44,915 nucleotides of DNA from Leptospiraceae bacterium (GTDB taxonomy: Bacteria; Spirochaetota; Leptospiria; Turneriellales; Turneriellaceae). The position numbers were made by a program, and so were the translations under genes. This document shows, piece after piece, positions 8,620 through 17,045 of this stretch (within the stretch, counting starts at the first letter, position 1; each line of letters begins with the position of its first letter). The stretch covers positions 1-44,915 of the forward strand of contig JAGRNJ010000005.1 of the NCBI GenBank assembly GCA_020440825.1. Direction: 5' to 3'. The notes under the pieces were generated by a model that worked only from the letters and a program-made list of their open reading frames with translations, made no database searches and was not told the DNA's origin.

Positions 8620-9521
8620 TGTTCTACCTTAGACCACCAGACTTCGGGAATATTGCTTACTTCACTGACACCACGGCGAAACCGTTTCCATTCTGGGGAA
8701 CCATGAATTGATTTGAGCTGCGGGTCCTGCGCGGCAAAAACAACTGAGAGCCGAACAAGATCCCGGGAATTAAAAGCGCGCAATTTTTTAAGCCAGAGCT
8801 GCAGGGCATCCGCCACCTGCCCCCCACTATTTACAGATAAAAGCAGATTTTTATAATCGGCCTCGATTTGCCAGTGGCGATTCTGTTCCTGTTCAAGAGC
8901 AAAAACCGGATCTTCCTGAGATCGTATTCTATGGATAGTTTCAAGATTGCGAATGGCTGCCGATGGCAAGGAAGAGAGAAGTTCGATAAATTCTTCTCGG
9001 TTGCGAATGGTTTCAAATTCTTTAGTATTGAGCAATAATTCCCGGGTCAGCATGCCTGCCTTTTTGCAGTTCAACAGATGTTCGCGCGCCTTTGCTGCAT
9101 TAGAATTCCCACCGGCTACCAGAGCCTTCTCCCAGCAATCATAAGGTTCGGGAAGAGCAGAATTAGACAACAAGGACACCGCATACACAGCCTCTCCGAA
9201 CCGGGGATTCAATTTTACTGATTTTTCAAATGCCTTGATTGCTTCTGATCGTTTTCCCCTTTGGAACAAAAAAACACCATAATTATAGCAGAAATAGGCC
9301 GACTCCCGGTTCTCCTGATCACAATGATACTGCAACGCCCGTTCGGTTTCGACCGGCTTGGACCATGCACTCTGCATGATTTCATCCGTACGAACATGAA
9401 TATCATCGTCTCTTAAACCGGGCCCGGGATGTACCGGTTCAGAACAGGCACACAAAACCAGAATACTGAGGTTGAGCCAGCGCGAGACTGGAGTAATAAA
9501 ATAACGGAGGGAATACCACAT
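8616..9521 (-). CDS. TPR-containing lipoprotein
   Basis: This 301-residue protein has a signal peptide ending in a lipobox (LCAC, Cys26), so it is probably lipid-anchored. Near residues 75-110 is a clear TPR unit (YFCYNYGVFLFQRGKRSEAI, then KAFEKSVKLNPRF). Further helices follow without obvious repeats. The C-terminal part carries an HRIRSQEDPVFALEQEQNRHW helix and an AFNSRDLVRLSVVFAAQDP block that I cannot assign. The start ATG 9519-9521 is only five bases from the palindromes at 9526. It is translationally coupled to the exported protein downstream. Role unknown; protein-protein scaffolding is typical of TPRs. Confidence 0.72.
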   Translation of the reverse strand: MWYSLRYFITPVSRWLNLSILVLCACSEPVHPGPGLRDDDIHVRTDEIMQSAWSKPVETERALQYHCDQENRESAYFCYNYGVFLFQRGKRSEAIKAFEKSVKLNPRFGEAVYAVSLLSNSALPEPYDCWEKALVAGGNSNAAKAREHLLNCKKAGMLTRELLLNTKEFETIRNREEFIELLSSLPSAAIRNLETIHRIRSQEDPVFALEQEQNRHWQIEADYKNLLLSVNSGGQVADALQLWLKKLRAFNSRDLVRLSVVFAAQDPQLKSIHGSPEWKRFRRGVSEVSNIPEVWWSKVEQ

Positions 9522-9525
9522 CTTA

Positions 9526-9567
9526 TTCTAATATCGGAAGCCTTTCGTTCCGATATTAGAACGAAAG
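9526..9567. promoter_or_regulatory. Two overlapping perfect inverted repeats between divergent genes
   Basis: TTCTAATATCGGAA (9526-9539) is exactly mirrored by TTCCGATATTAGAA (9548-9561) across an 8-base spacer. In addition CTTTCGTTC (9542-9550) is mirrored by GAACGAAAG (9559-9567) across eight bases. The two hairpins share bases and cannot form at once. Together they fill nearly the whole 46-base gap between the lipoprotein start (9521) and the next start (9568). Either a dimeric repressor operator or an RNA switch at the start codon would fit; the sequence does not decide between them. Confidence 0.7.
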
Positions 9568-11220
9568 ATGAACCAACTGTTAATTCACTATTGGTATGTA
9601 CCCTTGATTTTACTGGCAGGCTGTATAATCGGAGGCATTGTTCTGGCAATTTTTGAGGCAAAAAAAACCGCCCGTAGTAGAAAAGTACAATCTGCAGAAG
9701 AAGCATCAACGGGACCAGAATTGCATACCAATGATTCGGCGGTCACCCCGGTTTATCCCGTGGAAAGTGTTCCCGATGCAACCATCGACGAAACTGCAGA
9801 AATTCCTGATGAGCAGGTAACCACGACAGAAGACATGAATAAGGCAGATGAAGCGTTACAAGCTTCACAGAGAGAACTGTCGATGGCGACGATTACGTTG
9901 AAACTGGGACGCTCCAGATCATTGCAAAGTGAATTTGAAAGAATCTTAACAGAAATTGATAATCAGAAACAGAATTTAATCATCCAGTTTCTACCGGGCT
10001 TTTATCGCACTGCAAATGGAATCCAGCTGATATATTTACCTGTCACCCGGTATGAAATCTTAGAACGGGCTTTGCTTTTCTGGAAAGACAGTTATCGCAG
10101 TGAAAAAATTGCCACTTTGCTGGTTTTATACCTGTTTGCCCGAGAATTCGCTTTCGCAGAAAAGTCTCAAGCAGACCAGGAATTGCCTATCTTCAGTGCT
10201 GAAAACTTTTTATACAGTGTTATGGCGTATGCAAAACTCAATTCGGAAGATAGATCGTTTCTGCAATCTGTCTACATCGATCAAGAGCCAGATATCGATC
10301 TTTTACCCAAGTCTGTACGAAATTCTGAAAACCAGTTTACCCTCTGCGCAAAAATACTGAGCCCGAATGCAAAATTTACCCGCCATTCCATGCTGGCACT
10401 TGAAAAAAAGTTTCAAACGTATTTTCCAGATCTGGGTTTTGTCAAATTATATGGCAGACAATTTTATCAGCACGGAAATACTCTATTGCGTGCACGACTG
10501 GCAAAACGCTGGCCTGAGGCTGCCACAAGATTCATTCCTCTGCTTTTTAGGCAATTTCTGCGCTATGGAAAAATCAATCGACTTCATCAAGTGCTGAAAA
10601 ACTCCGATTTCAAAAACCTGATTGAGAATTCAAATGATGATGCAGCAAGGTTTCCCGAGGCAGCATACCCGGTGCTGGCAGATTATATCTACCGCAAAGA
10701 ATTCGCAAGCGACACCCTGAGTGATTTTGTTCCGAATGCACTGCCGCCGGTGAATAAAAATACAATTCGCGAAATGCCAATTGCTTATCGAAAAGCAGCT
10801 TACAAAGTGCTTTGTCTTGCCGAACGCTGGAGCGAGGCCCTGGAAGTTTTTCGCAATTTACCATTCAATGAGCAGAAGAATCAGCACAATCGCTTCTATC
10901 GTGCACGCGCCCTGTTCAAACTTGAATTATTCCAGGAAGCCTGGAACGAGATTTATAAAGTCTGGAGTGAAGATAATGAAAACCTCGTCTACTTGAATGA
11001 GGCTGCGATCTATGCTACCTATGCCGGGAAAGAAGAGATTGCAGAAGAGATTTTTGTGAAGCTTAAAGAACTGTATCCTGATCACGCTCAGACTTTATAC
11101 AATGAGGCCTTGTTTTTTGAAAAAAAGGCAAAGTCAGAAATAAAAAAACGCTGGCAAGATTACCAGCGTGTATCTCAAGAAACTTCTTCGCTGCCCGAAC
11201 AACTACCCGTTAAGGAGTAG
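9568..11220 (+). CDS. Large membrane-anchored TPR-like protein
   Basis: This 550-residue protein has an N-terminal membrane helix (about residues 8-30, VPLILLAGCIIGGIVLAIF) followed by a short basic segment (EAKKTARSRK), so the body could be cytoplasmic. After an acidic linker (about 45-95) comes a long helical region. The last 170 residues look like degenerate TPRs (ERWSEALEVFRNLPFNEQ; LFQEAWNEIYKVW; KEEIAEEIFVKLKELYPDH). The ATG at 9568 directly abuts a hairpin arm and has no Shine-Dalgarno at normal distance, so initiation is unusual or the start is misplaced. The 3' end overlaps the convergent gene by 11 bases. Function unknown. Confidence 0.7.
   Translation: MNQLLIHYWYVPLILLAGCIIGGIVLAIFEAKKTARSRKVQSAEEASTGPELHTNDSAVTPVYPVESVPDATIDETAEIPDEQVTTTEDMNKADEALQASQRELSMATITLKLGRSRSLQSEFERILTEIDNQKQNLIIQFLPGFYRTANGIQLIYLPVTRYEILERALLFWKDSYRSEKIATLLVLYLFAREFAFAEKSQADQELPIFSAENFLYSVMAYAKLNSEDRSFLQSVYIDQEPDIDLLPKSVRNSENQFTLCAKILSPNAKFTRHSMLALEKKFQTYFPDLGFVKLYGRQFYQHGNTLLRARLAKRWPEAATRFIPLLFRQFLRYGKINRLHQVLKNSDFKNLIENSNDDAARFPEAAYPVLADYIYRKEFASDTLSDFVPNALPPVNKNTIREMPIAYRKAAYKVLCLAERWSEALEVFRNLPFNEQKNQHNRFYRARALFKLELFQEAWNEIYKVWSEDNENLVYLNEAAIYATYAGKEEIAEEIFVKLKELYPDHAQTLYNEALFFEKKAKSEIKKRWQDYQRVSQETSSLPEQLPVKE
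11141..11169 (-). terminator. Rho-independent terminator for the minus-strand OmpL47-like gene
   Basis: Read on the minus strand, a perfect 7-base-pair stem (ACGCTGG / CCAGCGT, arms at 11163-11169 and 11148-11154) with an 8-base loop is followed at once by TTTTTTTA. It lies about 40 bases past the stop of the minus-strand gene, inside the coding end of the opposite gene. Confidence 0.75.
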
Positions 11221-11224
11221 TTGT
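11199..11224. repeat. Stem-loop spanning the overlapping stop codons of convergent genes
   Basis: ACAACTAC (11199-11206) pairs perfectly with GTAGTTGT (11217-11224) over a 10-base loop. It covers the stops of both convergent genes. No T-run follows on either strand, so it is not a classic terminator; it may protect 3' ends or be coincidental. Confidence 0.45.
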
Positions 11225-12361
11225 ACTGGCTGGTGCCGAAGCAGATGCATCGGTCACAGGACGAATGGTAGTTCGGGGCGGATTATCATCGGTAATGAAG
11301 TCAATTTTAACAATTTGAGATTCATTGCCCGCGCGATCAATGGCTTTTGCTTCAATCACATGCTCACCTTCTACCGGTAAGTTAATTGGCTGAGAGTAAT
11401 TTCTAAACTCTGCCTCACCGTCGACTTTGATCATGATACGATCAATACCAGATTGATTGTCTGTGGCAGTTACAGTAAAAACAGTATTGCGAAGAGCATA
11501 GCGTTTACCGTCAAATAAGATCATTCTTTGGCTGGGAGTAATCGCTACTACCGGCGATGTTGCATCGATTTCAACTACGAATGTTTTCTCGCTGCTTTCG
11601 TTATTCAAATTGTCAGTGGCTTTGAATTTTATAACCTGCTCACCATTGGCGGTCAAAGCAATTGGCCCTCCATACGTCTGAAAGCCGCCATTATTTACTG
11701 AATAATCAATTTTTTTAACGCCGCTTAACGCATCCACTGCGCGCAATTCTAATGCAGTATCAGGACCTGCATAGACTTTACTGAATCTTTCTACCAGTGC
11801 TTTATTGGTTGAGGTACTGACGGTTGGCGGTGTATTATCAATCGTTACCGGATACACCTGTTCTGCTTCACGGTTGCCGGCACGGTCTACCCCACGATAA
11901 ACAATGCGGTGCAGGCCTTCCTGTTCAATTGGGAATGGAGCGATATAGCGTTGTAAAGGAGCATCATTGATGCGGTATTCAATATAGTCAACATCTGAAA
12001 TCTGGTCACTGGCAGTTAATTCAAATTTTGTCTGTGAATTTGCATAATTCATTCTGCCATCATTATAGATTATTGCGCCCGGGTTATTCGCTGCGCCTTC
12101 AGAGCCGGCCGTTGTAGTCTCGGTCGTAGCTGCCGGGTTAACCGTAGTGGTAGAACCTGCATTTTCAGCTTTTTTCTTAGCATCCATCTCGGCTTTTTCA
12201 ACAGCTTTGATGGCCTCTCTCACCTTATTTTCACCTTCTTCTGCAATACGGTCAGAATTTGCTGCCTCAGTGGGTATCTGTGCTGTTAAATTGCCCATGG
12301 TGTACACAAGTACAAGGCTCACCAGCACAACAATGCGGCGGGTATAATTTTTTAAGTTCAT
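11210..12361 (-). CDS. Exported protein with OmpL47-type repeats
   Basis: This is a 383-residue protein with a signal peptide (VVLVSLVLVYTMGNLTAQ) and a Glu/Lys/Ala-rich helical stretch (about 35-65). Three similar beta-rich repeats follow (about 100-175, 185-265 and 275-360). Each has the pattern SGVDRIEYRVND, then a FRNYSQPINLP-like strand, GEHVIEAKAIDRAGN and a VxID-type end. This is the OmpL47-type repeat first known from a Leptospira surface protein that binds host matrix. The tail is Thr/Ser/Pro/Ala-rich. A Shine-Dalgarno (GGAGCAGAGA) precedes the ATG. It is probably surface-exposed or periplasmic; ligand binding is not shown by the sequence. Confidence 0.82.
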   Translation of the reverse strand: MNLKNYTRRIVVLVSLVLVYTMGNLTAQIPTEAANSDRIAEEGENKVREAIKAVEKAEMDAKKKAENAGSTTTVNPAATTETTTAGSEGAANNPGAIIYNDGRMNYANSQTKFELTASDQISDVDYIEYRINDAPLQRYIAPFPIEQEGLHRIVYRGVDRAGNREAEQVYPVTIDNTPPTVSTSTNKALVERFSKVYAGPDTALELRAVDALSGVKKIDYSVNNGGFQTYGGPIALTANGEQVIKFKATDNLNNESSEKTFVVEIDATSPVVAITPSQRMILFDGKRYALRNTVFTVTATDNQSGIDRIMIKVDGEAEFRNYSQPINLPVEGEHVIEAKAIDRAGNESQIVKIDFITDDNPPRTTIRPVTDASASAPASTTTP

Positions 12362-12534
12362 TCTCTGCTCCAGCTCGAATATTGGGGAAGTCTGAAAAGC
12401 CGTATATCAAAAGGTATATTAGAGTACCGTACATTATCGGCAGTGAAATACAGCACGATTTTAAGAACTATACTCTTCAGACATCCTCTTACGCACAAGA
12501 ATGACGGCGGTTTATGCAACGTCAAGAAAATAAA

Positions 12535-13377
12535 TTATTTGACTTTGAGTTCAGCAACCTGGCCGAAAACCGGGTGCAATTTCTGTACAGGATTGACCGG
12601 ATCTGACTGAATATCAGAATCTACCCGAAAAGCATATACATACTCACCCGGGGCCAACACCTTTTTGAGAGTAAACCAGCCATCCTCTGATTTCTGCATG
12701 ACATCCATTGCCGGGTTCCAGCGGTTAAAATTGCCCAATAGACTTACCCCGTGTGCCGATGGGGCCTTCAGACGAAACATGACCTCCGCCCCATGTGACA
12801 GATTTCGTCGGGTTATAATCGTACCAGCCATAGGATGAATGTCCCGCTCTGTGAGATAATAGGTTGAAATAGAGCCGCTGGCAATTTCTTCCCGGGATTC
12901 ATGGGTATCATCGAGCACAAACAAAGAATCGACTTTAAACTTATAACGAATTTTGAGCTCAGGTTTATCAAGCTCATACATTCCTGGATCGAGAACCAGA
13001 TACCAGATTCCATACCGATTCCGGTGCATATCGATTGGCCGGTACCGGTTCTGGCTTCCGGTAAACTGTACTTTACGGGCTGCGGGATCAGAATAGGTGA
13101 ACAGAATACCCCGTTTGGCCATTCCCCCACTGCCAGAACGGTTTCCAGAGTGAATATAGTAAATCGGACGTGGAGCGACGCTGCGCTTCAAATGATGCAG
13201 ATGGCGGTATTCATAGGTTCGTATCTGGTCAGATGCAGCACTCTCCAGCAGATCAGAAGAATATTCCGGGAGCTGCTCTGCCGACAATGAGACATAAAAA
13301 ATGGCTTGACAGAGGATGACTTTTAAAATTGCCCTGATAAATACATCGGGATAAAGCCGGTTCTGAAAGGTTGTCAT
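12535..13377 (-). CDS. Exported protein with two glycogen-binding-like (CBM48) domains
   Basis: The start is set at ATG 13377, which leaves a normal signal peptide (VFIRAILKVILCQAIFYVSLSA); the frame allows ATG 13407. Two immunoglobulin-like units resemble the CBM48/AMPK glycogen-binding or isoamylase N-terminal fold. The first (KRGILFTYSDPAARKVQFTG, ending IRYKFKVDS) is weaker. The second is clear (VMFRLKAPSAHGVSLLGNFN, RWNP, then GWFTLKKVLAPGEYVYAFRV and a DPVNP turn). No catalytic domain follows. Export of such a domain pair suggests carbohydrate or protein binding in the envelope. It follows a 59-base divergent gap from the acidic gene; the 157 bases after its stop show no clear terminator. 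Confidence 0.75.
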   Translation of the reverse strand: MTTFQNRLYPDVFIRAILKVILCQAIFYVSLSAEQLPEYSSDLLESAASDQIRTYEYRHLHHLKRSVAPRPIYYIHSGNRSGSGGMAKRGILFTYSDPAARKVQFTGSQNRYRPIDMHRNRYGIWYLVLDPGMYELDKPELKIRYKFKVDSLFVLDDTHESREEIASGSISTYYLTERDIHPMAGTIITRRNLSHGAEVMFRLKAPSAHGVSLLGNFNRWNPAMDVMQKSEDGWFTLKKVLAPGEYVYAFRVDSDIQSDPVNPVQKLHPVFGQVAELKVK

Positions 13378-13466
13378 CAAGTATTTACGCAATCGGACGA
13401 TAATCATCTAGGTAAGGTTTCGGATGAATTTCCTGAATCCTGAACTTTTTTCGAAGATGGAGTGAC

Positions 13467-14579
13467 ATGCTCGCTGAAAAAGAATCAAACGGAACAGAAG
13501 AAAGCGAAGAAATCTCATACTCACCCGATGAGCTTGCGCAAATTGCTGAATTAACCGGTTCTTTTAATAAAGCTCCAGGGCAGATCAATATACTCGAAGA
13601 CGATCTGCCTGAACCAGAAGCTTCAGAAACTGGCGATGAAATCCCGGGCGACTTCTCAGACAATGACCCTCTTGCCGAGGACTCTGGCGAAAGCGGCGGC
13701 GACCTGGATGATTTCCTGCCTGATACATCGACCTCTTCTACTCCCAAGGTAGATCTTTCTAAATTTGCCGACCTTGATGATGAATTCTCGGAACTCACCT
13801 CAGGTGGCAGTGCACAAACCGATAGTAGCACTGGCGAAGAAACCGCCGTCGATCTCGATTCATTAGACCCTTTCGCAGAAGACCTTTCGACCCCGGTAGA
13901 TACCGACAGTGGTGAAGATTCCACATCGACCGGTGAGACCGATACAGGTGATCTCGATTTTAACTTACAAGACAATGTTAGTGAACCCGGTGAAATAGCA
14001 GATTTTGAGCTACCCGACACCGGCTTTACTGCAGACGAGCCAGATACAGATCCGGGGGATAGCCCGGATTTTGGGGCTGGCGATGAACCCCAGCTGGCCG
14101 ATTCTGGAGGGAGTGACGTAAACCTCGATGATCTCGATTTCGGGAATACAGACACTGACCTGAACAATTCGCCAGATTTGACTGCCACAGAACCTGGCGC
14201 AGACGATTTTGGGGGCGATGATTTTTCGAGCGGTGCAGATTTTGAAACGCCACTCGATTCAGATGACATTGCACCGCCCGATTTTGGCGACCTGGGAGAT
14301 TTACCCGAAACCTCTGATCAGGATACTGGCTTGGAACTCGATACCAATCTCGAACCCGGCGATGTTGAACCGCCCAGTTTTGACGATGTCTCACTCGATA
14401 CCGACTTTGGCAGTACGAATGATGATTTCGGGGCAGCAGATTTTGACACCCCGGATCTCGGCACCCCCGATGCTCCTGATCTCGACGATCTGAATTTATC
14501 TGGCGGTTCTGACACCGCACTTGGCGAAGAAGAAGAGATAACCAGAAGTGGTCTTAGGCAGTTCAGCTGGCACCTCTAG
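13467..14579 (+). CDS. Acidic N-terminal part of an FlcA-like protein (frame ends at a probable +1 shift)
   Basis: These 370 codons are extremely rich in Asp, Ser, Gly and Pro with loosely repeated DLDDLDFG, PDFGDLGD and DLDSLDPF units. No folded domain is visible. The acidic style continues past the stop in the next frame (MQGLDLASDLEDLQSE). Just before the stop the sequence becomes TRSGLRQFSWHL, unlike everything before it. Dropping one base near 14541-14559 would join it smoothly to the TPR membrane ORF that begins in the overlap (for example EEEEIPEVVLGSS). I therefore read it as the cytoplasmic acidic half of one protein. A real separate gene, an assembly indel and programmed frameshifting remain possible. 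Confidence 0.65.
   Translation: MLAEKESNGTEESEEISYSPDELAQIAELTGSFNKAPGQINILEDDLPEPEASETGDEIPGDFSDNDPLAEDSGESGGDLDDFLPDTSTSSTPKVDLSKFADLDDEFSELTSGGSAQTDSSTGEETAVDLDSLDPFAEDLSTPVDTDSGEDSTSTGETDTGDLDFNLQDNVSEPGEIADFELPDTGFTADEPDTDPGDSPDFGAGDEPQLADSGGSDVNLDDLDFGNTDTDLNNSPDLTATEPGADDFGGDDFSSGADFETPLDSDDIAPPDFGDLGDLPETSDQDTGLELDTNLEPGDVEPPSFDDVSLDTDFGSTNDDFGAADFDTPDLGTPDAPDLDDLNLSGGSDTALGEEEEITRSGLRQFSWHL
14541..14579 (+). other. Probable +1 frameshift zone with a CTTAGGC heptamer
   Basis: The upstream frame stops at TAG 14577-14579, and the downstream frame is closed on its left by TAA 14539-14541. Any joining +1 slip must therefore occur in this short zone. It contains CTTAGGC at 14553-14559, phased as CTT AGG C in the upstream frame. 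Skipping the A yields CTT GGC and enters the downstream frame exactly. The same heptamer is the yeast Ty1 +1 site; use in bacteria is not established, and a simple indel explains the data too. Confidence 0.4.
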
Positions 14580-17031
14580 CGAAGCGACCTCTATGCAGGG
14601 CCTTGATCTGGCTTCTGACCTTGAAGATTTACAGTCTGAAAGAACCGGAGAAATGTTCAGCGATGAAGATATCCGCCGGTTGCGCGATACTTTGCGGGGC
14701 TTTCCGCCTTTATTACGCCGGGCAATCATAGATACAATAATAGAAGATAAAATAGAGCCTGAGCAAATCAAAGATCTGGTTGGGCAGATTATCACAGGTA
14801 CACAGCCTGAAGCGATACAAATCTGGCTCGAAGAAGCCACAGGGAAATCAATAAAAGATCTGGCCCCTGAAATTCCCAAGGGTGGCTCAAAAACGGTACT
14901 TGCCCGGCCCCAGTACTCTGATACAGGTATGCAGCGCCAGGCAAGACTGGTTCGATTGACTCAATTTTCAGCGATTGCTGCAGTTGCTTTTCTGGTTTTA
15001 GGTACAACCCTATGGTTTACCGTAGCGAAACCCTGGCTGTATAATAAAAAAGTTGCCCAGGGTCGGGCAATGATCTTGAACCCTGTTGAAGGCAGCGAGC
15101 AGAAAGCAGAAGAGCTGTTTCAAGAGGCCCTTGAATACTACAGAGAAAAACCCCATGCTTACCTGCAATATGCGGATGCTTACCGTCTACGCGGCAAATA
15201 TGATGAAGCGTTTGAAAAATTATTCGGAAAAGTGCAACTGCTCAAAACTGGCAAAGAAATTCGAATGTCAGGGCAGGAAGTGCGCTCGTCAATGGATTTC
15301 TGGTCCCGCTTGCAGAAAGTTCCTGTTTCTGGCTGGCAGGATCAAAAAAACTCAATTATCCAGCTCGATGGGATTCCCTGGAAAATGGATTCTGCGGGGG
15401 CCTATCTGGTGAACCGCCTTGCCGGCAATAAAGATTCGGCCAATGTGCTGCTGGCCTTAGGTGCTTTTCACTCAAACCCTGCACGCCGTTTTGTTCGCCA
15501 TGGATTGCGGAACAATCTGCTCGGCTTAGATTACTACCGCCGGGTTTTGACATTCGAAACTCAAACTTCGATGTTCGGTCGGGAAGAAGCCGCCTCAGCT
15601 GCGGTGATGGGCATCGGGGATGTTTATTACAACCAGCAGGAATATTACAAAGCATTAGATTACTTTGACAGAATCGTAAAAACAGACCCCTATGATATCG
15701 CCGGGCAAACCGGAATCCTGAAAACACTGATCAAAATTTACCGGGACAGTGGTGATCCGCGGTTAGTGATTCAACAACACAGTGTAGTCAAACACACTTT
15801 AAAGATTGAAGACAAACTTCCTCTCTTTCTGCTGGCAAGACTGGCCGCCTTTTACAATGACCTGCCCATGCGCGATGAATTGCGTATCAAGTACAATGTG
15901 GCACCCGATGATCCTGTGAATGGCCGGGCATTGAAAGAACGGTCAGCCGATTTGCTGAATCACATGTTCTCCAAAACCGAAGAAGATATTTACGGAAATA
16001 AAAAACGCGGCAATATGTTTGCTGAAGGTTTTTATCAGCGTGCCCGCTACTATCGCAATGATGCAGGGCAGATACGCATGGCCCTGAGCCAGTTTGAATA
16101 CGCTTACCAGTATGATCCCCGGCATTTTTTAGCACTCAATGATCGGGCAGAATTGCTGATGAAGCTGAGAGATTTTACCGGAGCCATTGAACACCTCAAA
16201 CTGGCCAATGAACAGATTTCACCGGATAAACTCGAAATGCTCGGCGATCGACCTGAAGATGAGACGCTGCTCGAAGCCGATCTCGGGGTCATTCCTTTCA
16301 ACATGGGTAAGGCGATGTATCTGAGTCTTATTTCAGAGTTAGGAAATCCTCAGGCCTGGCTCAAAATGGATGAAGTCGATCGCTACCAGAATGCTAAGGA
16401 GAGCGGTGCTGCCGCTTTTGCTGCTCAACTCGACAGAATTGAGGGGTGGTTCGTCAAGGCGGATGACCTGGGCCTGCAAGATGAGGCAGTTCGTGCCCAG
16501 ATGTATTATTATTCGGGCTGGGCAGACTATGTGCGCAAAAACTACAAACGGGCCTTGAGCTACTGGGAGAGTGTGCCCCTGGAACAACAGAAACGATATC
16601 CCCATTTAGAGCTGTCAAAATCTCATGCACTGTTCCAGCTTGCTTTGCAAAATGAAAAGGAACGTGAAAATTATCTCAAGGCAGCTGAGGGCATTCTTAT
16701 TTATCTGCATGAAATTTACCGCGCCCGCTCTGAAGAAATTCTGCGACCTTCTGGGGCAAATCCTGAGCATTCAATGGTTTTTGCCCGCAATGCCGTGATT
16801 GTCAATAATCTGGGTGCGGTCTATGAAATTCTGGGCAATGAGAAAGATTCTCTGCAGATGTACTGGCGCTCAGTCGAATACGGAAAAAAAATCGGCCGGG
16901 AGAATGAAATTGCCCAACTGAATATCAAACTGCATTTTCAACGGGATGGCTTGACCGGCCAGGAAAAATTTCCCGTCTTAATGGACTTCATACCCCCTAC
17001 TCTTTCAGAAGATGATCTATTAAACCAGTAA
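14548..17031 (+). CDS. Large TPR membrane protein, candidate flagellar-collar protein FlcA
   Basis: From GTG 14548 this is 827 residues, probably the C-terminal two thirds of a longer protein (see the acidic ORF). Residues about 37-110 form a helical domain (FSDEDIRRLRDTLRGFPPLL, then EPEQIKDLVGQIITG). Residues 138-160 are a membrane helix. The rest is a long periplasmic array of TPR-like helices (EKPHAYLQYADAYRLRGKYD; QEYYKALDYFDRIVKTDPYD; FEYAYQYDPRHFLALNDRAE). Size, topology and the pre-membrane helical domain fit the spirochaete collar protein FlcA, which scaffolds stators around the periplasmic flagellar motor. That name is from architecture and memory of the family, not from a search. 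flbB, another collar gene, lies in the flagellar operon of this window. Confidence 0.65.
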   Translation: MVLGSSAGTSSEATSMQGLDLASDLEDLQSERTGEMFSDEDIRRLRDTLRGFPPLLRRAIIDTIIEDKIEPEQIKDLVGQIITGTQPEAIQIWLEEATGKSIKDLAPEIPKGGSKTVLARPQYSDTGMQRQARLVRLTQFSAIAAVAFLVLGTTLWFTVAKPWLYNKKVAQGRAMILNPVEGSEQKAEELFQEALEYYREKPHAYLQYADAYRLRGKYDEAFEKLFGKVQLLKTGKEIRMSGQEVRSSMDFWSRLQKVPVSGWQDQKNSIIQLDGIPWKMDSAGAYLVNRLAGNKDSANVLLALGAFHSNPARRFVRHGLRNNLLGLDYYRRVLTFETQTSMFGREEAASAAVMGIGDVYYNQQEYYKALDYFDRIVKTDPYDIAGQTGILKTLIKIYRDSGDPRLVIQQHSVVKHTLKIEDKLPLFLLARLAAFYNDLPMRDELRIKYNVAPDDPVNGRALKERSADLLNHMFSKTEEDIYGNKKRGNMFAEGFYQRARYYRNDAGQIRMALSQFEYAYQYDPRHFLALNDRAELLMKLRDFTGAIEHLKLANEQISPDKLEMLGDRPEDETLLEADLGVIPFNMGKAMYLSLISELGNPQAWLKMDEVDRYQNAKESGAAAFAAQLDRIEGWFVKADDLGLQDEAVRAQMYYYSGWADYVRKNYKRALSYWESVPLEQQKRYPHLELSKSHALFQLALQNEKERENYLKAAEGILIYLHEIYRARSEEILRPSGANPEHSMVFARNAVIVNNLGAVYEILGNEKDSLQMYWRSVEYGKKIGRENEIAQLNIKLHFQRDGLTGQEKFPVLMDFIPPTLSEDDLLNQ

Positions 17032-17045
17032 CCGGAAAATGAACA

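Noticed and set aside
9429-9656. Plus-strand 75-codon ORF crossing the palindromes
   Set aside because: It runs antisense through the lipoprotein start and into the next gene in another frame, with no recognisable product. A GGAGGG upstream of the palindromes does not serve any start codon.
13385-14269. Long minus-strand ORF of 294 codons, Ser/Pro-rich
   Set aside because: It is the mirror image of the acidic Asp/Gly/Ser-rich ORF on the plus strand. Its composition is the complement of GAT/GAC/GAA codons, and it has no signal or domain.
14026-14520. Minus-strand ORF rich in Arg, Gln and Asn
   Set aside because: Another shadow of the low-complexity acidic region; no start context or domain.
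14937-14960. GGTTCGATT string resembling a tRNA T-loop
   Set aside because: It lies inside the TPR gene with no cloverleaf partners. Other GTTCGA strings in the window likewise show no tRNA structure.
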